Source: Pyrenochaeta sp. MPI-SDFR-AT-0127
Taxonomy: Eukaryota > Ascomycota > Dothideomycetes > Pleosporales > Cucurbitariaceae
Length of the DNA stretch: 64,000 nt
Reading direction: 5' to 3'
NCBI GenBank assembly: GCA_020747015.1
Contig: JAGTJM010000025.1
Coordinates: 248,001 to 312,000, forward strand
In this document: positions 45,501-54,064 of the stretch, one piece after another
How the letters are laid out: the number at the start of each line of letters is the position of its first letter
Position numbering within the stretch: position 1 is the first letter of the stretch
Program-made: the position numbers and the translations under genes
Notes under the pieces: model-generated
What the model was told of the DNA's origin: nothing
Seen by the model: the letters and a program-made list of their open reading frames with translations, nothing else
Databases searched by the model: none

Positions 45501-47218
45501 GCATCAAATTGGTCTTTCGTTTCATGCAGATCGATTTCTGACGGACATTGTCGAGGTTGCAGCTATGTCACAACTTCGAAGCCTCAAATACCGTGCGCGT
45601 ATCCCTATCAAAGACGGTTTTCTTCTCTACGGGGTTATGGACGAAACGAACACGTTAAAAGAAGGACAAGTGTATGTAGTTCTTGGTTCTTGGCGGACTT
45701 GTTTGTGGAACGCACTCTAATCTCGACACTCTCTTTAGGTATATCGCTACCCAGTCTTATGATACGAGTGGCAATCGGAAGAGAAGTATTCTCGTAGGTG
45801 AGCGTATTGTGGTGACCAGGGCACCTGCGCTCCACCCCGGCGATATTCAGCTTGTCACGGCCGTTGACGTTCCGGAAGGCTCAGATCTACGAGCACTCCA
45901 TAACTGTATTGTTTTCTCACAGCAAGGAGCACGGGATCTGCCTTCCCAGTTGAGTGGCGGTGATCTTGACGGGGACTTGTTCCACATCATCTTCGACCAG
46001 CGACTCATTCCAGACTTTACCGTGGCCCCAGCAGACTACGAATCAGCACCAGCAAAGGATCTCGGGAGGCCGGTAGAAGTCAACGACATAGTTGACTTCT
46101 TCGTTGAGTATATGAACATGGGTACGTAGACTGTTGATACCCCTGGCATGCCTAAGCAGGTAACCTAAAAGCATCTTGTCGGGCTTTTGAGCCATATTCA
46201 AGATCTGAGCCAAGATGGGCACTTAAGAGATACCTATAATATGAGTTACTATCAAGTAGCCTTCTTTGCCCGCTATGTATGTCTATTGCTGACTATCCCG
46301 TCATCTTCAGATCGTCTCGGCCAAATATCGAACAAGCATAAGATCAGAGCAGACGTCAAATCAACAGGAACTCAAGACGAAGAGTGCATACTTCTTGCGA
46401 AACTGGCTTCAGATGCTGTTGACTTCAGTAAATCTGGCAATCCGGCCGACATGAGTCAGATCCCACGTGGCTCTGATTTCATTCGGCCTGACTTTATGGC
46501 CCCCGGATCGAACCTCGTGATCAATGAAGTCGGAGCTGCAGAACTCGAGGAGCTCGAGCAAGACGATGTCGATGATCCTGATGGTGTCAGCGTTTTGGAC
46601 GCTGATAAGGCTAGAATTCGTTATTATCGAAGCGACAAGATCCTTGGGGTCTTGTTCCGCGCCATCAACGAGAAGAAGTTCTTTGATAAGATGAAAAGTG
46701 ACTTTGAGGCCTTTCGTCGCACCTGGGGAGGCGAATCACTAATACAGAAGCTTGAGAGATATATCGACCGTGAGGCTCGCGGTGTTCAGTGGGATCATCA
46801 TTGGGATTTCGCCGAGCAGCTTCGGGAACACTATGAAGACAATATGCTCGAAATTATGGATACAATGCGCCCGCATCGCGGCAAGCCTCTCACCGAGCTC
46901 GAAGTCTTCACCGGCAACATTCTCGGCAAGAAGGAGCGTGCGTCATCCCGCTACATTCGCGAGGCCAATCTTGAGGTCCAGGAACGTTTCAACCGCGACA
47001 TCAGCGGTATCATCAAGAGAATTGTTTTGGGCGACGGTGACTGGGAGGGCGAGGAGGACACGGAGACATTGCCGCGGGCTATTGCTTGCTATAAGGTGGC
47101 ATTGGAAGTGGAGGGCTGGGAGAACTATCGCAGTCTGAAGAGCTGGAAGTATGTCGCTGCAGCGGTTTGCCTGGAGCAGCTATGGAAGTATCAGGGTGCG
47201 AATTTGAGGCCGCTTTGA
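42568..47218 (+). CDS. RNA-dependent RNA polymerase of the RNA-silencing pathway
   Basis: Eight exons: 42568..42588, 42727..43740, 43885..44209, 44398..44868, 44925..45302, 45449..45671, 45739..46121, 46311..47218; 1240 aa. It makes dsRNA from aberrant transcripts for Dicer in quelling, meiotic silencing or virus defence (QDE-1/SAD-1/Rdp1 family). A 7-codon first exon (MDIFIQN) leads into an RRM-like N-terminus. Core motifs: GIILRGPDWVVSNRVLRKY, FSDGCGTIS formed across intron 4, a segment DIVEVAAMSQLRSLKYRARI, and the catalytic GGDLDGDLFHIIFD (aspartates ~886-890). The 189-nt intron 7 was placed by the motif MNMDRLGQISNKHKIRADVK. Reading through it instead gives open sequence with no family match. 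IPRGSDFIRPDFMAPG follows. All motifs are intact, so it looks functional. QDE-1 or SAD-1 orthology is undecided. Confidence 0.93.
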
Positions 47219-47590
47219 GAGCTTGTTGCTCGGAGGCAATCTGCCACTCTGATGACGTGCATACGGTTCACGACTTTTACGATGATGACATGGCGTTGTG
47301 CACATACATACGTTTTGTATAATATAAATGAGCCAATTTTTTCTAAAGCTCTATCGCCAGAGTGTGGCTGTCTTACAATTCTGATATACCAGAAAACTGA
47401 GGATTATTCTTTATTATCTCCCTGAGACCTTTGCTACACACTGAGTGCATGCTGTCGATTGGGGCTGTGTAGTGGTACAAAGTACTGGCAGCTTAGTCCT
47501 GAATACGGAGATGTTGTCAATCCATCATTCGAAGGCAAGCATTGTATCTTGTGATCTTGAGTCATAGTAATACCTACGCACCCATTGAAA
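47219..47590. other. Intergenic, between RdRP and the clpP fragment
   Basis: About 370 bp of RdRP 3' flank; AT-rich, nothing recognised. Confidence 0.45.
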
Positions 47591-47845
47591 GGAGAAGTCG
47601 CGGGAAAATGTCAGAGGTTTTCCAGCCTCCACCCTATAAATTTAATTTCAAGCTTTAAAGCACAAGGTGGAGGGGGCTTACAGTGGTTTCTGTCACATAG
47701 GGTATTGGTAATGACAATGCCCGAGGTGCCTGCTGGACCTGTTGCTGTTGTGGTGACCGTTGTGGTGACCATTGCGGCGCAAAGCCGAACTGACTTGACA
47801 TTGCCCGTACACCATATCTACAAGAAACAAGCAAGACCAGTAGAT
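47591..47845 (-). pseudogene. Inverted partial copy of clpP (exon 1, intron, start of exon 2)
   Basis: Read on the minus strand, this segment repeats clpP from about 41038 to 41277. It includes RAMSxQFGFAPQWSPQ, the full intron (GTAAGC...TTATAG) and exon 2 as far as CGCGACTTCTCC, where similarity stops abruptly (47591 against 41277). A 12-nt insertion duplicates the TCACCACAACGG unit. Within the coding part most differences are synonymous (TTC/TTT, CTC/TTG, TAC/TAT, ACC/ACT). The intron differs at about 4 of 48 positions. Upstream, similarity fades into an in-frame stop, and the catalytic region is absent, so it cannot encode a protease. Because the intron is kept, it arose from DNA, not from mRNA. 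Confidence 0.88.
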
Positions 47846-48093
47846 GTCTAGAGTTTCTTCAATACTTGTACACGGGACGGAAGGCCCCTATAAAGTGTGT
47901 TGGCTTCATCCAGAAAGTCTCTAAACAAACGTCGCCAAAACCGTACTGTGAAGATAAATGGTGCCTTTTCGCAAAACGAAACAAGGACGTCGTAAAGCTG
48001 CCTGAAAGTGCTTCAGTACTTCTTGAGAGATGGAAATGCTTCTACAAAGTAGGAATGCCAATCAATTTTATTATCGAGGTGCTTTACCCGTTC

Positions 48094-48480
48094 TTACGAC
48101 TTCACCTCCTTCTTTCTTCTTTCAACCTGCCGCGAATTTCTCATCAGCGGTTTTCCAAGCTGATCTTGGCCTGTCCACGCGCCTTTATGTTTCTTCGCCT
48201 TCACCAAGGTAAGCCCAACACCCCAGATAGCATCCTTCGAAGCCTCCACAATCTCTCTGCCGCCAGTTGCAGCATGTTTGGATTGAATGAGTTCAAATAT
48301 GTTGCTTTGGGGACAACCCGATGTACGACTATACATTGTCTTAGTATCCTTCTTGTACTCCAAACCAGTTTTCTGTTAATTAACCTCTTCTCACTCTTCG
48401 CCATTGAAAGTTTTCCACTTTACGTCCAAGCGATTGGTGCCTCTTTGGATCTTCACTTTCCCTCAACTTGTCGGAAATAG
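48094..48480 (-). pseudogene. Decayed NADAR-domain gene
   Basis: Minus-strand translation in shifting frames gives ordered pieces of a NADAR domain (YbiA-like N-glycosidase superfamily; acts on NAD/riboflavin-derived or ADP-ribose compounds). The pieces are EDPKRHQSLGRKVENFQW RRVR, then SNIFELIQSKHAATGGREIV, then EASKDAIWGVGLTL, then WTGQDQLGKPLMRNSRQV. The last three share one frame (48094..48363); the first lies in another frame ending at a TAA. No intron with good splice sites joins them, and the N-terminal part is missing. I read it as a relic, although an unrecognised intron could rescue the join. Confidence 0.62.
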
Positions 48481-48829
48481 TCTGAGACGATTAACCGACG
48501 ATACACTTTGCGGTTTGATGCCGCCTCCGCCCACTGAGTCCAGAAAGTAATTTGCCTTTGTGGCCTGAAAAAACTACTCACTGCAGTAATTCGTCTTTCC
48601 AGCATGATCATACTAACTGATGTACATCTGACTCAACCAATCGCCATCGTTGTCCGCTACATAACAAGAGACCAGCTGTGTGCTCTACGCAACTTCACCA
48701 GAGGTTTTCTGACTGGTCATTATAGTGTCCAGGCGCTAGCAGTAGCTATATAGCAAGTGATATTGTAATGTTATAAGATATAATAATCAGTTTTAAATAT
48801 GAGCGAAAGCAAACGTCTACGGTAAGTAG

Positions 48830-49250
48830 CACCAAGACACTATCTCGTCGTCATATACGACCGTCACAGCGGTGACATCTGGGCAAGCGAATGTAAAGAA
48901 TCATATGAATGGCACATTTATAGCTCCTAAAGATTTTGTAAGCATTCGTGTCTCCATAGGATGATAATCTGGCTTAAGCCTTGGTGAAACCTGTTTGAGA
49001 GACTCACGTCCCTTCGCCTGATGTTTTCTATCTACGCAATCTGAAAAACGGTTTCCCCTTTCCGTTCCGATCGCTCAAAGGCATGAAATATAGCTTCTGC
49101 ATAAAGCATTCATTCCGCCAGTCACTCTTCTCTATTGCAGCAATCATAGACTCCTTGTTCTTTGCATCGAAACCTGGGAAAATACCTCGACTGTCCAACT
49201 CCAATTAGAGCGCTCGAAGAGCAGCTAATATAGGCTGTAATAGCACGTTC
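48830..49250 (-). pseudogene. Unidentified decayed gene
   Basis: On the minus strand, ~49250 to 49030 gives coherent protein-like sequence in one frame: VQENVLLQPILAALRAL, a TAA at 49205..49207, then LELDSRGIFPGFDAKNKES, MIAAIEKSDWRNECFMQ and KLYFMPLSDRNGKGKPFF. Further pieces (TFACPDVTAVTVVYDDEIV) appear near 48840-48900. The family is not recognised. AT-rich surroundings and a TAA that could come from CAA fit mutation of a duplicated sequence by RIP, but this is inference. Confidence 0.45.
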
Positions 49251-49572
49251 TCTTGTACTTAGAAGTAAGAAGGGACTTATGATAAATGACAGCACAGTGC
49301 CTTATGCTAAAGAAACTATAATACTAAATTGTAACTCAGTCGTTGTAAAGACGTAGTTATGCTCTGGGCACATATTCAGGGATTACGCGTAGCTTATGTC
49401 TGCAGTTATTCTTATGTACGAGAGCGAGTACAAAATAATAATAATTGTAATTTACCTAACTAGTATGCTCTGGTTAGCTTAACTTTATTTATGCAGCCGA
49501 GGTTCCCTCCGTATTAGGACGAGCTGGCACAGCAAAAAAAAAGCCAAAAAAGATGATAAACCGTCTGATGTA

Positions 49573-49657
49573 CTCTCCGACGGGGAATCGAACCCCGGTC
49601 TCCCGCGCTTGTTAAACTGTGCTTGACAAGCGGAAATCATGACCACTGTAAAGTGTT
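49573..49657 (-). pseudogene. Truncated tRNA-Asp(GTC) with intron
   Basis: On the minus strand the D-loop (AGTGGTCATGAT), an anticodon arm with TTGTCA loop and GTC anticodon (49634-49604, interrupted by a ~14-nt intron), the variable loop, a perfect T-arm (CGGGG TTCGATT CCCCG) and the acceptor 3' strand TCGGAGA are present. The 5' acceptor strand reads AACACTT instead of TCTCCGA and cannot pair, so homology breaks at about position 10 of the tRNA. This looks like a tRNA gene cut at its 5' end by a rearrangement or insertion. Confidence 0.7.
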
Positions 49658-50743
49658 AGGCACAATTGTGTTTAGGTTCGTCGTTTGTTAGACATACCTA
49701 GACCATCGAAGATATTCGCTGACATAAGCGGATGGTGTTTCTTTGATGAAAGAGAGTGCAATTTAATAATCCTTATACCTAATGACGAAGTGGAGACTGC
49801 TGAATTTGCAAATGGCTCACAGCATGCGCAGGCACCGCTAATTTGGGGGCCAACTAAAGTGGGGTAGCTCCGTGTGTTACAAAAGAGCAAATTTTTAACT
49901 CGGACGAATCGGATGTTGTCAGGTGGCGAATTCATAGCTTTGTCCAAAACAGACGCTTCTCCGTTGGGAACAACGAAGAATATTACCAACAATGGGATAA
50001 CACAGCCATTTGGATGAAGACGATAATAATATAAGCACACTTTCGGTGCAAAAATGCTTCACAATATCAAATCTAAAACTGCTTATAACGCCTTACTGGC
50101 TCGTCGAAGACCTTCTTTGTTCTGCGATCCTGATTCGTTAGAATTGTGGAATGTGGGCCTCTAGAGACGTTATGGGAGACATAATGCTTAGGAAATGCGC
50201 TTAGTTTCGACTACCTTGAACAGTTCATTACAAAGGTCTAGGGACTTGCGATAACTTAGGGCCTCATTGCTGAGGCGATACGGCAAGCTAAGTAACCGGT
50301 CGTCTAGGCATGTTTGGAGGGCTTGTGGAAGACTTCAAGTATTACTGGACTAACAATTAATCCACAACACTTAACATTCTTACTTACTTTTAATTTACAG
50401 ATGTCATATGCTTCGATTCACAGGAAACACAGCAACATAATTATGTAAGGTACTTCTGGCGCCTTCATCATTGCCTTCAATGCCAGTCTGCCAAATCGGC
50501 AAAGTACGTGGTGGGGACCCTAACGCTAAACAATCGGAAAGGAGATTAGAAGGCCTATATATTAAAGAAATGTATGCATCAGATCAAACGCAAGGCATCT
50601 ACGTAGATTGTTGAATGCCTTCAAGAGGGCGCTTTCATTGTTACATATGTCATAGCGGGCCACGATCTGATTCTGTGCCTATCCCAAGCTGATCCTCCTA
50701 CAGATCAGCGCTGGGTGGCCTACATGTATCAGATTTAGACTCG
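49658..50743. other. AT-rich gene-free sequence
   Basis: With 48481-49572, this forms an AT-rich tract unlike the flanking genes. No intact gene, terminal repeat or target-site duplication is visible. It is compatible with old, RIP-mutated repeat sequence. Confidence 0.4.
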
Positions 50744-52009
50744 TCACCGCGTCTTCACTGCCTTCAAAATGTCGTCCAAGCTCACATCATGGCCACCTGG
50801 TACTTTGTCTCTCCACACCTCGTCCTTGACACGCTCCGACTCTGGAAATATACTAAAGTGCGGGCTTGGTTCTGCTTTCAGCCACTTGAAGTCGTCAATC
50901 TGATCCCACTGGTTCGATGACTGCAAGGTTTCGGGTGTGGCCTGGTATAAATTAGCATTCACATTGGTCGCGTGGTTGATTTCCTTACGTATGCTTCTGG
51001 CAATGGCGCGAACCGCAAACCATCGCAGTCCTCAAAGATAGGTCGACTTGCGGAGTGCAAGTACACATCGGTATTCTTCGAATCGTGCATGCGGAACTGG
51101 CGACACGAGATTACAATGACGCTGTCCACAACATCTGTTATGTGAATTGCTCCAGCAACTTGACCACATATGATCAGGGAGTCTTTGATGTTCTTAAGGT
51201 ACAATGCTGCGAAAGGAGCACCATTCGCTGTGGGAGGTGAGAGGTCGACAATGCAATGTCTCAGGTTGGATACTGTGCCTGAGCTGGTAGCGTGTGCTGC
51301 TGATGTAGGCAGAACAATGTGCAATCCCTCGTGCTTTGATATCGTGACCTTTGCCGCATTCGAAAACGAGGGTTTCCGAATTCCTGGGCCTGCCTCGATG
51401 CCGTCTATGCCATCCTCCTCTACAGTATCCGCGGCAAAATCCAGCTGCCTCCTCTCCTCGCCTGGCGATAGTTTGTCCAGCGGCGTGGGCGCGAACGAAG
51501 AGTTCGCATTTGATGTGTCGGAAACGTATACTGGTGCGCGAAGCTTCTGAGACTGAGCGAGCTCGGCAGCATCATTTATCGAAATAGCGGAGGCGTTCTT
51601 GCGAGTCTTGAATTGGAATTTCTTGGGTGGGTTGAAGGCATTGCGGGTGTTCTGGAGCTTCTCGGACAGCGCTTTGATTGCCTACATGTGTCAGCTGTGT
51701 ACACATCAAGGGAAGAAAAGCATTACTTCGCTATATGTTCTCTGATCGTATGCCGGTACATAACTCGAAGCGTCTTTGACCTCGTGTGAGAGACGATCAA
51801 TGCCTGCTAGGCAGTGGTCTACAGCGTCATTGCGCTCACCGCCAGTTACAGACATTTGGTTGAGACGCTCCATTTGCTCTTGAAGTGCTAGAACTTATTA
51901 GCTGTATCCTACAGTACTGACAGTAGAGTTTACCGATAACTTCATGTTGAAAATAGCGGAAGAACCGCTCTTTCAGGCCCACATCACCTTGCGCCTGCGA
52001 AGCTGCCAT
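50744..52009 (-). CDS. TBCC: Tubulin-folding cofactor C
   Basis: Exons 51934..52009, 51727..51887, 50989..51681 and 50744..50941 give 375 aa. Introns are 46-47 nt: GTAAAC/TTCTAG, GTAATG with branch GCTGAC/TGTAG, and GTAAGG/ACCAG. An N-terminal helical tubulin-binding region (LKERFFRYFQHEVIALQEQM, ERLNQMSVTGG) precedes a Ser/Asn linker and the C-CAP/cofactor C-like beta-helix (LRHCIVDLS, LYLKNIKDSLIICGQVAGAI, VVISCRQFRMHDSKNTDVYL, SRPIFEDCDGLRFAPLP). The catalytic arginine expected in family proteins corresponds to the QFRMH segment. TBCC stimulates GTP hydrolysis in the cofactor D/E/tubulin complex and releases folded alpha/beta-tubulin. It ends with QWDQIDDFKWLK, also conserved. Confidence 0.9.
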
Positions 52010-52828
52010 GATGTGCTCGTACAATGGAGGGTAAGGAAGTTTCTGGCCTTCCTTTAGGTTTTCTATGGAACACTAAAAATCCTAAGCAGGCTTCACCCGG
52101 TGTAGCTCGAAATGAGTTGTGGAAGAGGTCGAGGTCGCGCCGGGTAGCAGCTGGTGGGGCAACCCAGAGGCGGTACGTCGAGGGCGGTTAAGAGGAAAGA
52201 CATCATTACGCAGAGCGCCGCAGCCGCTCATGTTTCAAAGATTGACATCCAAAGTGTTTAGCAAGCTCACGCGATCAATCCAGGCACCGTGTCATACTGT
52301 AGGCCCCGAACATGATGTCAGCGCCGGATCGGGGGTACAGCTCAGCATCGAAGTTGCAGCCTGCTGGAGAAGCTACCCCGCATTCCACTAATTGCACTCA
52401 CGTCAAGTGCGAAAGCCAAGACATGTGGACATTTGCAATTTGTCTTGAAACCGGTCTTTGCAGGCAATGGGCATGGGGGAATGTCTAATGAGCATCGGGC
52501 TCGGTGTATCAACGCGATGGCTCAATCATGCCCTTCACGAGCGGCTTCCATCAGTTCCATCGTGTCCTGATCTTTAAGATACACCCTCATTGAAGTACTT
52601 CGGCAGATATCTCCGGACATTGAAACCTACTGTACTGGTCATAGAATAAGGCATTTCAGGCCGGATGGCCCCACCTCTGCAAATAGTGCCAGAAGAGTTC
52701 AAGGTGGGCAAGGACACCCACTGATCCGATCCAATTGTTAACGTAGTATATACACGGGCCTAATAGGACCCAGATCTCTGTGATCAGATATTTGATGTTG
52801 TGAACTTCAAGGAAAGCGCGTGCCGCGT
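52010..52828. other. Intergenic region
   Basis: 819 bp between TBCC start and NDUFA11 stop (same strand). No gene recognised; the frame at 52656-52828 is only read-through beyond the NDUFA11 stop. Confidence 0.45.
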
Positions 52829-53572
52829 TTAGGTTTGCTCTTGTGCTGCCTTCACATCGATGCCGTACTTCTCCAACAGTCGTTGCCGTCTCCTCTCCTC
52901 GTAGCCAGGAGCGTAGATACCTGTTCATATTGTTAGTCTTAGGAATATGTGGTTGGCTGCAAGCGCACGTACCCCGGCCCTCGCCCAGCTGCTCAATGGT
53001 CTCCGAAAGTGGCCGCCTGCGCACCTTCTTCAACTCCTCTCTCCGCTCAACTTCACTATCGTCCTCTACACGGATGTCTCCAACGCCCCTAAAGCCATTG
53101 GTGTATCTGAACGCACTGAAGACAGCGGAGAAGGCGACTCCGGCACCGAGCATGAACGGAAGACTCCTCCCTGGAAGGCATCAGCATTGTCTGGTGCATC
53201 GTTTCGGGGCTACATACTCGCAATACCAGCAGCAACGCCGGTCGCAAATCCTGCAACTGCCTCGCTGTAGCAATCGTCCTTCTGGCGCAAGTTGCTGGTC
53301 GCGTCCTTGGTGAACTGATAGGCTGCTCCGGCGCTCGCTACAGGCCAATTAGCTCTGCTCAGCTCCATACAGACACGTTTGACAGGCTACAAACCAAAGT
53401 AGACAATTGTGCCTCCCGACCGGGTGAGGATGCCCAGGGCTCCGACATTCTGCTTCCGGAGCGTGTTCTCCACACCGGCAATGAGGGCACCAAAGGCCGT
53501 GACTTGGAGCGTCGTGGTCACTGTGTTCGAGAGAGCATCCTGCGGATGGTAGGTGGGGTGTTGGTCGGCCAT
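52829..53572 (-). CDS. Mitochondrial complex I subunit NDUFA11/NUO21.3b (Tim17-like)
   Basis: Exons 53395..53572, 53218..53337, 52973..53170 and 52829..52920 give 195 aa, the usual size of the fungal B14.7/21.3b subunit. Introns have GTTTGT/CTGTAG, GTATGT/TTCCAG and GTACGT/GAACAG ends, and all junctions restore the family sequence (GGTIVYFASAGAAYQFTKDA; GIARRSLPFMLGAG; GRGIYAPGYEERRRQRL). Four hydrophobic segments of the Tim17/22/23 fold lie between residues ~20 and 135. The end IYAPGYEERRRQRLLEKYGI is characteristic. It is an accessory subunit of the membrane arm of NADH dehydrogenase in the inner membrane. Head to head with UBP2 (492 bp). Confidence 0.9.
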
Positions 53573-54064
53573 GGCGGGCGGAAGTGGGCGTCGATGTCGG
53601 CTTGACAGCTCCCTGGGTGTCGTTGAAGTTGGCTTCGATGGGCTTGGCACCCACAGCGCGCTAGGCCGCAAAGGCGCAGGCGCCCAAGTCGCATCTGCAT
53701 CATCGCTTCTGGCTGGGGTCGCAGCGCAGCATTGATGGCTGCTGTCTTGAAGTTTCACGGCGCTGCTTGCGCACGGTCTACGATTTCATATTGATTGTTC
53801 CTCTGAAGAAGGCGCCTTTGGCCCAGCAGTCTGCCTTGCTGTGTGCAGTGGGCGCTTGCAGTGCAGAAGGCGCATTACGTTTCCCAGTTGCCGCCTACGA
53901 TACTCTGTTTAGACACTTCCAATCACACCTGTACTCTGTCCACTTGCCCACCACCCTCCCCTCTTCGCCGTGCGTGCCGTGCTCTCCAGCAAATACTGCA
54001 CTCCCTTCCGCAGCTCCAGCTCTGACACGCCTCGCTTTATTGCTCCACGACGCCCGCAGCTGCC
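53573..54064. promoter_or_regulatory. Divergent promoter region, NDUFA11 / UBP2
   Basis: 492 bp between two divergent start codons; no TATA box seen and no coding frame with family motifs. Confidence 0.45.

Noticed and set aside
46160..46276. RdRP exon starting near 46172 and encoding LVGLLSHIQDLSQ
   Set aside because: It would need a one-base frame error at the junction; using the acceptor at 46310 restores the conserved MDRLGQISNKH motif without any error.
47866..48480. 204-codon plus-strand open frame next to the clpP fragment
   Set aside because: It lies opposite the NADAR relic, whose minus-strand peptides match a known domain; the plus-strand translation has no family character.
49672..50040. 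122-codon minus-strand frame in AT-rich DNA
   Set aside because: No recognised motif, and neighbouring sequence is decayed; composition is not convincing.
42568..50743. CRISPR array, bacterial operon or prophage-like system
   Set aside because: Introns, codon context and families are eukaryotic; no repeat-spacer pattern is present anywhere in the window.
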